Positions 1 through 5,608 of a stretch of 14,396 nucleotides of DNA are shown in pieces (position 1 is the stretch's first letter; each line of letters starts with the position of its first letter). Source of the stretch: DATAQC01 sp046263055 (GTDB lineage Bacteria; Actinomycetota; Acidimicrobiia; Acidimicrobiales; AC-14); the NCBI GenBank assembly GCA_046263055.1, contig JBHELO010000133.1:1-14396 (forward strand), read 5' to 3'. The notes below the pieces were generated by a model, which saw only the letters and a program-made list of their open reading frames with translations, made no database searches and was not told the origin of the DNA. The position numbers and the translations under genes are program-made.

Positions 1-30
1 ACGACGTAACGACGTAACGACGTAACGACG
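1..30. repeat. 8-bp direct tandem repeat upstream of the YceI gene
   Basis: The unit CGACGTAA (read in phase as ACGACGTA) occurs three times and then breaks off in a partial fourth copy at about base 30. The array starts at the window edge, so its true length is unknown. It lies just upstream of the YceI-family gene. It could be a run of operator-like sites or simple slippage; nothing in the window decides between these. Confidence 0.6.
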
Positions 31-66
31 GGACGGCGTCCGGCCGTCGGCGAGAGGAGAGCAACC

Positions 67-639
67 ATGTCAGAGACGACGGCTGTGCCCGGCACACCGG
101 GGGCGCAGGCGCCCGACCCGGGCACGTACGGCATCGACGCGTCCCACTCGAGCGTGGGGTTCACCGCCCGCCACCTGATGGTGTCCAAGGTGCGGGGCCG
201 CTTCGGCACGTTCTCCGGCACCATCGTGGTGGCCGACCCGCCCGAGCAGTCGTCGGTGGAGGTGACCGTTGACACCGCCAGCATCGACACCGGCGATGCC
301 AAGCGCGACGAGCACCTGCGCTCGGCCGACTTCCTGAACGTCGAGGAGTACCCGTCCATGACGTTCAAGAGCACCAGCGTCAAGGTCACCGGCAGCGACC
401 GCCTGGAGCTGGTGGGTGACCTCACGGTGCTGGGCCAGACCCGGCCCGTCACCCTGCAGGCCAGCTACGAGGGCGTGGCCACCGACCCGTGGGGCGGCAC
501 CCGCCTCGGGTTCGACGCCACCGGCGAGGTGGACCGGGAGGACTGGGGCCTAACCTGGAACGTGGCCCTCGAGACCGGCGGTTTCCTCGTGGGCAAAAAG
601 ATCCAGCTGGACGTGGGGGTGGAGGCGGTCAAGCAGTAG
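67..639 (+). CDS. YceI-family lipid-binding protein
   Basis: This 190-residue protein matches the YceI family, single-domain lipocalin-like beta-barrels that bind polyisoprenoid or other long lipids. Visible family features are the opening GTYGIDASHSSVGFTARH (about residues 19-36), the segment around DAKRDEHLRSADFLNVEEYPSM (about 77-98), and the closing GFDATGEVDREDWGLTW strand before VGKKIQLDV. YceI itself is periplasmic, but this copy has no signal peptide; the first 17 residues are Pro/Ala/Gly-rich, so it is probably cytoplasmic, as in many actinobacterial homologues. A good Shine-Dalgarno (GAGAGGAG) lies about 8 bases before the ATG. Its last 11 bases overlap, tail to tail, the 3' end of the phosphoesterase-pseudoligase gene on the other strand. 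The ligand is unknown. Confidence 0.9.
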   Translation: MSETTAVPGTPGAQAPDPGTYGIDASHSSVGFTARHLMVSKVRGRFGTFSGTIVVADPPEQSSVEVTVDTASIDTGDAKRDEHLRSADFLNVEEYPSMTFKSTSVKVTGSDRLELVGDLTVLGQTRPVTLQASYEGVATDPWGGTRLGFDATGEVDREDWGLTWNVALETGGFLVGKKIQLDVGVEAVKQ

Positions 640-1795
640 CCCGGGCGCCCGCCGGGCCGCCGTCCCCGGCCCGCACCACCACCCAGTCGGTGGTGGTGCC
701 GGCCCGGTAGGGGCTGTCCAGGCGCTTGGCCACCACACCCGGAAGCCCGCGGGCGGCGACCACCGCGGCAAAGGCGGCACCCTCGCCCACGTGGGGGGCG
801 GGCACCGCCCACGCTGCGCCGGCCGCCAGCCCCAGGTCGTCCAGGCGCCGGCGGCGCTCTCCGTAGGCCAGGCCGGCCAGGTCCCGGCCGTCGAGGTGGA
901 CCACGTCGAACACCAGGTAGGTGGCGGGGGGGCCCGTGCCGGCGCGGCGGGTTGCACCCCCGCCCGTACCGGCCGCGGCGCGGGGCCGGGTGGCGCCGGC
1001 GTCCGGGCGGCCCTCGGCGTCGAGCACCGTGACCACCCCGTCGAGCCACACCTCGTGGGAGCCCAGGGCGCGCCCGAGGGCGCGCAGCTCGGGCCAGGTG
1101 GCGCTGACCTCGTCGCCCCCCGCATCGTGGAGGGCCACCCGTCCGCCCTCGCCCCGGGCCATGACCCGGGCGCCGCTCCACAGCACCTCGTAGGCCCACT
1201 CCCCGCCTCCGGGCAACGGGCCGGGGGTGGCCAGCATGGGCGACACCCGCTCCGGCAGCGGCCGGCGATCGGGGTCCTGCGGCGGGTCCATGCGGTGGAT
1301 CATCCAGGCCTTCTCGCCGGTGCGGAACAGCACGTAGCGGCCCTGCACGCGCCGCCCGTGGAGCACGACCATGACCTCCGAGCCCGACCACTTCACGGTC
1401 TCGTACGTCCCGGCGTCCCACACCGACACGTGGCCGCCGCCGTACTCGCCCTGGGGGATGTCGCCCTCGAAGTCGACGTAGGACAGCGGGTGGTCCTCGG
1501 TGGGCACCGCCAGGTGATTCACCGCCGGGTCGGGAGGAACGCCCTTGGGCACGGCCCACGACACCAGTACGCCGTCGCGCTCGAGCCGGAAGTCCCAGTG
1601 CATGGCTCGGGCGTGATGCTCCTGCACCACGAAGCGGGGGGCGCCGGCCGGGGGCCGGGGGGCATCCTCGGGCGACGGCTCGGGCGTGACCTCGAAGTCC
1701 CGCTTGGCCCGGTACCGCCCAAGGGCGTCTCCCTGACCGGCGGCGAGTGCGGTCCCCTCGGCACCGCCGGGCGTGGCGGGGACGGTGGGGCTCAG
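629..1795 (-). CDS. LigD-type 3'-phosphoesterase fused to a degenerate ATP-dependent DNA ligase domain
   Basis: The predicted 388-residue protein starts with the RYRAKRDFEVTPEP signature and a complete LigD 3'-phosphoesterase domain (about residues 25-165). The expected metal and phosphate ligands are all present: His60, His66, Asp68 and Arg70 in EHHARAMHWDFR, and His102 in EDHPLSY. Such domains trim 3'-phosphate or 3'-ribonucleotide ends during non-homologous end joining. A ligase nucleotidyltransferase domain follows (about 185-376) but is damaged. Motif I reads YEVLWSGAR instead of YEVKWDGxR, so Leu205 replaces the AMP-accepting lysine. Motif III reads LDGVV, without its Glu. Motif IV reads PGVVAKR, without its Glu. 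Motif V is WVVVR. The OB-fold is absent. It should therefore not ligate. No ATG or GTG precedes the domain; CTG at 1795 overlaps the upstream stop as CTGA and has GGAG 8 bases before it. In-frame TTG at 1852 is the alternative start. No Ku or polymerase domain is visible here. Confidence 0.82.
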   Translation of the reverse strand: MSPTVPATPGGAEGTALAAGQGDALGRYRAKRDFEVTPEPSPEDAPRPPAGAPRFVVQEHHARAMHWDFRLERDGVLVSWAVPKGVPPDPAVNHLAVPTEDHPLSYVDFEGDIPQGEYGGGHVSVWDAGTYETVKWSGSEVMVVLHGRRVQGRYVLFRTGEKAWMIHRMDPPQDPDRRPLPERVSPMLATPGPLPGGGEWAYEVLWSGARVMARGEGGRVALHDAGGDEVSATWPELRALGRALGSHEVWLDGVVTVLDAEGRPDAGATRPRAAAGTGGGATRRAGTGPPATYLVFDVVHLDGRDLAGLAYGERRRRLDDLGLAAGAAWAVPAPHVGEGAAFAAVVAARGLPGVVAKRLDSPYRAGTTTDWVVVRAGDGGPAGARATA

Positions 1796-2703
1796 CCCGC
1801 CGGCTCCGTGCCCAGCAGGGCGGACAAGGCACCGGCCAGGGTGGGGTGGCAAAAGCGGTAGCCGCTGGCCTGGAGGGCGGCGGGCAGCACCCGCTGGCCG
1901 GCCACCAGCATCTCGGCCACCATCTCCCGCCCGAAGAGGAGCCGCAGGGGCAGCAGCGGCGTGGGCAGGGGCGTGGGCCGATGAAGGGCGTCCCCCAGGG
2001 CGGCGGTGAAGGCGGCGTTGGTGACCGGCGTGGGGGCGGTCAGGTTGACGGGACCCGAGAGCTCGGGGTGCTCGAGCACATGGCGGACGGCGCCCACCTC
2101 GTCGTCGATCGAGATCCACGACAGCCACTGCCGGCCCGAGCCCAGGCGTCCGCCCAGCCCCGCCTTGAAGGGCGTGAGCTGCTTGCGCAGGGCGCCCCCG
2201 TCGGGGCTCTGGACCACGCCCGTGCGCAACAGGGCCACCCGGATCCCGGCGGCGGCGGCCGGCTCGGCGGCCTCCTCCCACGCCTGCACGACGTCGGCCA
2301 GGAACCCGGTGCCGGGCGGGCTGGTCTCGGTGAGCACCTCGTCGCCCCGGTCGCCGTAGTACCCGATGGCCGATCCCGACGCCAGGACCGCCGGCGGCCG
2401 GTCGAGCCCGCCCAAGGTGGTGGCCAGCAGGGTGGTGCCCCGGACCCGGCTGTCGAGCACGGCCCGTTTGTGGTCGTCGGTCCAGCGGTGGTCGCCGATG
2501 CCCACACCGGCCAGGTGCACGGCGGCATCGTGGCCCTCCAGGGCGGCGGCGTCCACTGCCCCCGACCCCGGGTCCCAGCGGACCTCGCCGGGGCCGCCGG
2601 GCTCGGTGCGGACCAGGCGGGTGACGTCGTGACCGTCGGCCTCCAGCGAGCGACGGAGGGCGGTGCCGATGAGCCCCGAGGACCCGCTGACGAGGACCCT
2701 CAC
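1792..2703 (-). CDS. TIGR01777-family NAD(P)-dependent epimerase (YfcH / SDR39U1-like)
   Basis: This 303-residue protein opens with a Rossmann-fold dinucleotide-binding motif, GSSGLIG (residues 7-13). It carries the SAIGYYGDRGDEVLTE signature (about residues 113-128) that marks the TIGR01777 atypical short-chain dehydrogenases. The C-terminal segment RVLPAALQASGYRFCHPTLAGAL is the family's usual DUF1731-like tail, so the gene is full length. The physiological substrate of this family is unknown. The start is GTG (2703), without a clear Shine-Dalgarno. It lies 42 bases downstream of clpP in the same direction and overlaps the next gene by 4 bases (CTGA), so the three genes probably share a transcript. 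Confidence 0.9.
   Translation of the reverse strand: MRVLVSGSSGLIGTALRRSLEADGHDVTRLVRTEPGGPGEVRWDPGSGAVDAAALEGHDAAVHLAGVGIGDHRWTDDHKRAVLDSRVRGTTLLATTLGGLDRPPAVLASGSAIGYYGDRGDEVLTETSPPGTGFLADVVQAWEEAAEPAAAAGIRVALLRTGVVQSPDGGALRKQLTPFKAGLGGRLGSGRQWLSWISIDDEVGAVRHVLEHPELSGPVNLTAPTPVTNAAFTAALGDALHRPTPLPTPLLPLRLLFGREMVAEMLVAGQRVLPAALQASGYRFCHPTLAGALSALLGTEPAG
1804..1807 (-). promoter_or_regulatory. Ribosome binding site supporting a CTG start
   Basis: On the minus strand this reads GGAG, followed by 8 bases and then CTG at 1795-1793. It lies inside the end of the epimerase gene. It supports CTG as the start of the phosphoesterase-pseudoligase gene. The competing TTG at 1852-1850 has no purine-rich sequence at a suitable distance. 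Confidence 0.5.
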
Positions 2704-2745
2704 GATCGCGGCCCGCCCGTCGTCGTCCCGTGTCCGCCGGGCCGC

Positions 2746-3354
2746 CTAGACGGTGGCCACCTCGCGGATGCGCTCGATCACCTTGTCGATGATGCCGTAG
2801 TCCTTGGCCTCGCTGGCCGTGAACCAGCGGTCCCGGTCGAAGTCGGTCTCGATCTGCTCGACCTTCTGGCCGGTGTGCTCGGCGATGCGCTCGGCCATGA
2901 TGCGCTTGGTGTAGATGATCTGCTCGGCGTGGATGGCGATGTCCACCGCCGCCCCCTGCATCTGAGCCGACGGCTGGTGCATGAGGACCCGCGAGTGGGG
3001 GAGGGCGAAGCGCTTGCCGGGCTCGCCGGCGCACAGCAGGAACTGGCCCATGGACGCCGCCAGGCCCATGCAGATGGTGCCCACGTCGCAGCTCACGTAC
3101 TGCATGGTGTCGTAGATGGCCATGCCCGCCGACACCGAGCCGCCCGGCGAGTTGATGTACAGGAAGATCTCCTTGTCCGGGTCCTCGGACTGCAGGAGCA
3201 GCAGCTGGGCACAGATGAGGTTGGCGGCGTTGTCGTCCACCTGGGTGCCGAGGAAGACGATGCGCTCCTTGAGCAGCCGGGCGTAGACGTCGTTGGCCCG
3301 GTCGCCCGAAGTCATCTGGGCGGTGAACGCGGGAAGCGACAGCTCAGGGGTCAT
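2746..3354 (-). CDS. clpP: ATP-dependent Clp protease proteolytic subunit ClpP
   Basis: This 202-residue protein is a ClpP serine peptidase, which forms a barrel and degrades substrates fed to it by ClpX or ClpC ATPases. The catalytic Ser101 lies in GLAASMGQFLL, His126 in VLMHQPSAQ and Asp175 in DFDRDRWF; the INSPGGSV oxyanion segment is at about residues 68-75. Length and motifs are typical. I chose ATG at 3354; an in-frame TTG three codons upstream (3363) would add three residues. Actinobacteria usually have two clpP genes in tandem, often next to tig and clpX. Only one is seen here, followed by an epimerase, so this may be a separate paralogue; another copy would lie outside the window. 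A divergent gene begins about 80 bases away, with an inverted repeat between them. Confidence 0.97.
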   Translation of the reverse strand: MTPELSLPAFTAQMTSGDRANDVYARLLKERIVFLGTQVDDNAANLICAQLLLLQSEDPDKEIFLYINSPGGSVSAGMAIYDTMQYVSCDVGTICMGLAASMGQFLLCAGEPGKRFALPHSRVLMHQPSAQMQGAAVDIAIHAEQIIYTKRIMAERIAEHTGQKVEQIETDFDRDRWFTASEAKDYGIIDKVIERIREVATV

Positions 3355-3363
3355 GCCGCCCAA

Positions 3364-3401
3364 GCTAGCGGCCCGCTCGTCGCTCGGTGGGCGGGCCTAG
3401 C
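3364..3401. repeat. Inverted repeat in the clpP / SnoaL-like divergent intergenic region
   Basis: The left arm GCTAGCGGCCCGC (3364-3376) and the right arm GCGGGCCTAGC (3391-3401) are reverse complements apart from a 2-base CG bulge in the left arm; 14 bases separate them. The pair sits between two divergent start codons, where a regulator could act on both. It could equally fold as a leader hairpin of the clpP transcript. Confidence 0.45.
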
Positions 3402-3436
3402 ATCCCGGCCGCGGGCGACCCGTAGGAGGGAAAGGT

Positions 3437-3829
3437 ATGACACATCCGAACGCAGACGTGATCCGGGGCGCCTACGAGGCCTTCGGGCGGGGTGACTTCG
3501 ACACCGTGCTCGGGTTGTGGGCCGACGACATCGTGTGGCACATCGGCGGCCGCGGCCCGTTGTCGGGGGACTACCACGGCAAGGACGAGGTGATGGGGTT
3601 CTTCGCCAAGCTCGGCGAGCTGACGGGCGGAACCTTCCGGCTCGCCATCCACGACGTGGCCGCCACCGACGAGCACGTGCTGGCCATCGTGGACATCACC
3701 GCCGAGCGCGACGGCACCGGCTACGCCAACAACGCCGTCCACGTCTGGCACATGAAGGACGCCAAGGCGGTGGAGTTCCGGGGCATCATGGTGGACCAGT
3801 ACGCCGACGACGAGTTCTGGTCGTCGTAG
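3437..3829 (+). CDS. SnoaL/NTF2-like ketosteroid-isomerase-related protein
   Basis: This 130-residue protein has the cone-shaped NTF2-like fold pattern. An N-terminal helix of the form VIRGAYEAFGRGDFDTVLGLWADDIVWHIGG (residues 8-38) is followed by YHGKDEVMGFFAKLGELTGG and strands ending in FRGIMVDQYADDEFW. Family members include polyketide cyclases, ketosteroid isomerases and small stress or accessory proteins, so a reaction cannot be assigned. A strong Shine-Dalgarno (TAGGAGGG) sits 7-8 bases before the ATG. The gene stands alone between clpP, which is divergent, and tRNA-Leu, which begins 14 bases after the stop. Confidence 0.85.
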   Translation: MTHPNADVIRGAYEAFGRGDFDTVLGLWADDIVWHIGGRGPLSGDYHGKDEVMGFFAKLGELTGGTFRLAIHDVAATDEHVLAIVDITAERDGTGYANNAVHVWHMKDAKAVEFRGIMVDQYADDEFWSS

Positions 3830-3843
3830 GATCCACGGCCGCT

Positions 3844-3924
3844 GCGGGCGTGGCGGAACGGTAGACGCGCCAGGTTTAGGTCCTGGTCCCGAGAGGGGTG
3901 TGGGTTCGACTCCCACCGCCCGCA
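3844..3924 (+). tRNA. tRNA-Leu (anticodon UAG)
   Basis: The acceptor stem GCGGGCG (3844-3850) pairs fully with CGCCCGC (3917-3923), with A as discriminator. The anticodon stem CCAGG/CCTGG encloses the loop TTTAGGT, giving anticodon TAG (3877-3879), which reads CUA/CUG leucine codons. A long variable arm follows, as expected for a class II tRNA. The T arm GTGGG-TTCGACT-CCCAC is intact. CCA is not encoded; the next bases are CGC. The last 20 bases recur about 1.64 kb downstream, marking it as an integration target. Confidence 0.95.
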
Positions 3925-3925
3925 C
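3905..3925 (+). repeat. Probable attachment-site copy in the 3' end of tRNA-Leu (attL-like)
   Basis: This is the tRNA-proximal copy of a 21-bp direct repeat running from the T loop to just past the discriminator. It matches 5546-5566 in 20 of 21 positions, differing only at the sixth base (C here, T there). The last 15 bases, TCCCACCGCCCGCAC, are identical in both. Confidence 0.7.
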
Positions 3926-4011
3926 GCTACGTTGGCGGCAAACGTGCTGGCCGGAGCTTGCGGCCGTGCGTGGAGAGCTACGACGTCCAAGCCGTGGTCA
4001 CCGGTGGTCAC

Positions 4012-4089
4012 ATGGGGGACAGTGCGGTGACGTACGACGAGCTGGAGCACCTGATCCTGGAGTCCACGCCCGACGACCGGAAACGCTAG
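4012..4089 (+). CDS. Very short open frame, 25 residues, possibly a gene fragment
   Basis: ATG at 4012 opens a 25-residue frame (MGDSAVTYDELEHLILE, then STPDDRKR) between tRNA-Leu and the integrase fragment. The acidic, helical composition looks protein-like, and the TYDELEHL segment is similar to the start of several toxin-antitoxin or endonuclease-family proteins. That likeness is too short to use. There is no good Shine-Dalgarno. It may be the stump of an element gene. Confidence 0.2.
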   Translation: MGDSAVTYDELEHLILESTPDDRKR

Positions 4090-4130
4090 GGACGCCGGAG
4101 GGCGAGGGGGGCTCTACCACCGAGCCATCC

Positions 4131-4388
4131 TCAGGCGTGATCTCTCGGTCGCGCTCCTCTGGGGCCGCGGCGCGCGTGACGCAGATCGTGGAAGCGCAAC
4201 CGCTTCACGCCGGCGGCCGCCGCCCTGAACCGCTGGGCGATCAACTCGGGATCGAGCGACTCCCCGGAGACACCGGCGAACACGAGGTCGTGGTCTCCTG
4301 CTGCCCTGGCCCAGCGAGCCCAAGCCGCCATTTCGCGCCAGCATCTCGGCAGCGTGCAGCCGGCTGGCACTGAGCCTGCTCCCCACAA
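4131..4388 (-). pseudogene. Tyrosine recombinase (phage integrase) C-terminal fragment
   Basis: About 55 residues of this frame match the catalytic domain of actinobacterial phage-type integrases: GDHDLVFAGVSGESLDPELI, then AQRFRAAAAGVKRLRFHDLRHA. The HDLRH box supplies the conserved His and Arg of the active site. Immediately after RHA the frame becomes unrelated and ends at a stop; the later helices, the catalytic tyrosine, the first active-site arginine and the DNA-binding N-terminus are all absent. The limits given are those of the open frame; recognisable similarity spans roughly 4170-4330. Its place beside tRNA-Leu, inside the repeat-bounded island, supports the reading as a dead integrase. 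Confidence 0.72.
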
Positions 4389-4425
4389 CGAGCAAATCGG
4401 TGGGGAGCAGGGTCAGCTCACGGCC

Positions 4426-5130
4426 TCAGTCCTGGTTGAACGTCCCACCCAGGGGGAGGGTGACGGTGTCGTTGCCGGGGCCGCCGTTGAACGTCCCGCC
4501 CTGCAGAGCGAGCACGGAGTCGTCGCCGGGGCCGCCGTTGAACGTCCCGCCCCGCAGGAAGGTCACGCGGTCGTCGCCCTCGTCGCCGTTGAACGTCCCC
4601 CTCAGCAGGAAGGTCGCGGAGTCGTTGCCGGGGCCGCCGTTGAACGTCCCGCCCTGCAGCCTGCCCACGCTGTCGTCGCCCTCGCCGCCGTTGAACGTCC
4701 CGTCATACATGCCGGCCACGCTGTCATCCCCGGCGCCGCCGTTAAACGTCCCGGCATCCAAATTGGCCACGCTGTCGTTACCGTCGCCGCCGTAGAACGT
4801 CCCGCCCTGCAGGAAGTTCACGTTGTCGTCGCCTGCGCCACCGAGGAAGACGTCCCCAGTACCGAGCGTGTCAACAGTGTCGTTCCCACCGAAGCCGCAT
4901 ACCAGATCAGGGCCATCGGTGAACAGCGCCGGGTCGAAGGTGTCGTCACCTTCGGTGCCGACGATGATGTTGGCCTGGCCCGGGTTGCTGCCGGGTCCGA
5001 TGAGACCGGCTCGGGCCAGCTCGGAGACGCACTGACCCTTGTTGGGCTGGGGTGCAGCCTGGGCTGCTGTTGCGGTGGCTCCCAGGACCAGCATCCCGGC
5101 CCCCGCGATGAGCATGCAGCGTCTTAACAC
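4426..5130 (-). CDS. Secreted RTX-like protein with 17-residue tandem repeats
   Basis: The chosen GTG start (5130) has a purine-rich GGGGGAG just upstream and gives a clean signal peptide: MLRRCMLIAG, a hydrophobic core (AGMLVLGATATA), and a likely cleavage after AQA near residue 25. An in-frame ATG at 5214 would add 28 residues before it and is less likely. The mature 210 residues include a segment with a Cys pair (VSELARAGLIGPG... to DLVCGFGGND), then about eight repeats of the form GTFNGGxGxDSVxxLxG. Each unit contains one calcium-binding RTX-like nonapeptide (GGPGDDSVx), but the spacing is 17 residues, not 9. The same order shows in DNA as an exact 51-bp period. There is no enzymatic domain and no secretion ATPase nearby; Sec export is implied. 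A cell-surface or extracellular structural role is a guess. It is the only intact gene in the tRNA-bounded island. Confidence 0.8.
   Translation of the reverse strand: MLRRCMLIAGAGMLVLGATATAAQAAPQPNKGQCVSELARAGLIGPGSNPGQANIIVGTEGDDTFDPALFTDGPDLVCGFGGNDTVDTLGTGDVFLGGAGDDNVNFLQGGTFYGGDGNDSVANLDAGTFNGGAGDDSVAGMYDGTFNGGEGDDSVGRLQGGTFNGGPGNDSATFLLRGTFNGDEGDDRVTFLRGGTFNGGPGDDSVLALQGGTFNGGPGNDTVTLPLGGTFNQD
4435..4850. repeat. 51-bp tandem repeats inside the RTX-like gene
   Basis: On the plus strand the motif GTTGAACGTCC, with small variants, begins at 4435, 4486, 4537, 4588, 4639, 4690, 4741 and 4792, exactly 51 bases apart. A weaker ninth copy lies at 4843. The strict period with divergent interiors shows old duplication kept in frame by selection on the protein. 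The array is a site where unequal crossing-over could change the repeat number. Confidence 0.9.
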
Positions 5131-5214
5131 AGTCTCCCCCAGATCCTCGGTGCGCAGAACGGGCAGGTCGCCAAGTTGTCCCGGCGGGAAGTAACCTAAG
5201 ACTCGGACGGGCAT

Positions 5215-5608
5215 TGGTCAACTGACCTATTTCCGGGGCTGCCGGAGAGTGTGGCTCTTACCCGTCGGGAACGGCGGAGGTGCCCGCCGCGGTCGAGGGT
5301 GAAGGCGACGCTGGCGGTGGGCCCACTCCGTAGTCCGCTGGCACCTTCCCGCACAATTCCCCAGGGCCGAAAGGTGGAGACGCCGGCGCGGCCGTGACGG
5401 TGCCCCTGGTCACACGCTGGTCACGGATTACCGATAACGGGCATGGACGGACCACCACCACAAGGAGCGGCTCCCCGGCAAAAGCGCAGGTCAGCCCCCT
5501 ATGCGACGGACCCACCGGCACCATCGCGTACCCGCGTCGGGGGAGTTCGATTCCCACCGCCCGCACCAGCGAGTGTCCAGCACCGACGGTCGGGCGGGCC
5601 CCCGGACC
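5215..5608. other. Non-coding stretch containing the displaced tRNA end
   Basis: I see no convincing gene in these 394 bases. Open frames here lack family features, and their best stretches are translations of the tRNA 3' end. The only recognisable element is the second copy of the tRNA-Leu 3' end at 5546-5566. Confidence 0.6.
5546..5566 (+). repeat. Displaced tRNA-Leu 3' end (attR-like copy)
   Basis: This copy repeats the tRNA-Leu 3' end with one mismatch and is followed by CA, so that the discriminator A (5565) is followed by CCA (5566-5568). The bases before it (GGGAG) do not pair properly with CCCAC, and no acceptor, D or anticodon arm lies upstream. It is therefore not a tRNA gene. An encoded CCA, absent from the intact gene at 3844-3924, suggests that this is the original chromosomal end, displaced by integration. 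Confidence 0.65.

Larger units (their letters stand above)
3905..5566. mobile_element. Relic tRNA-Leu-integrated mini-island (about 1.64 kb)
   Basis: The region starts at the 3' end of an intact tRNA-Leu and ends at a second copy of that 3' end which has no tRNA body. Inside it are a tyrosine-recombinase fragment (4131-4388), a short unexplained open frame, and a secreted repeat protein. This is the layout left by an integrative element that targets a tRNA 3' end, restores it, and displaces the old 3' end to the far side. The integrase is close to the tRNA, as usual. Most of the element seems to have been deleted, and mobility is not expected because the recombinase is broken. Confidence 0.6.

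Noticed and set aside
1850..1852. TTG at 1852 as the start of the phosphoesterase-pseudoligase gene.
   Set aside because: It has no ribosome binding site and a 61-base overlap; CTG at 1795 has GGAG at good spacing and the 4-base overlap style used elsewhere in the window. It is not fully excluded.
1747..3495. A long plus-strand open frame opposite clpP and the epimerase.
   Set aside because: It is antisense to clearly conserved genes and shows no family features.
4104..4131. A tRNA D-arm-like sequence on the minus strand (GCTCGGTGGTAGAGC) next to the integrase fragment.
   Set aside because: No matching acceptor, anticodon or T arm could be built around it, so it is at best a fragment and more likely chance in GC-rich DNA.
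4486..4800. A CRISPR array, suggested by the regularly spaced 51-bp repeats.
   Set aside because: The repeats run continuously in frame inside a coding sequence and the between-repeat parts encode the same protein motif; there are no spacers or cas genes.
5501..5568. A second tRNA gene ending in CCA.
   Set aside because: The T stem does not pair and no 5' half exists upstream; it fits a displaced attachment copy better.
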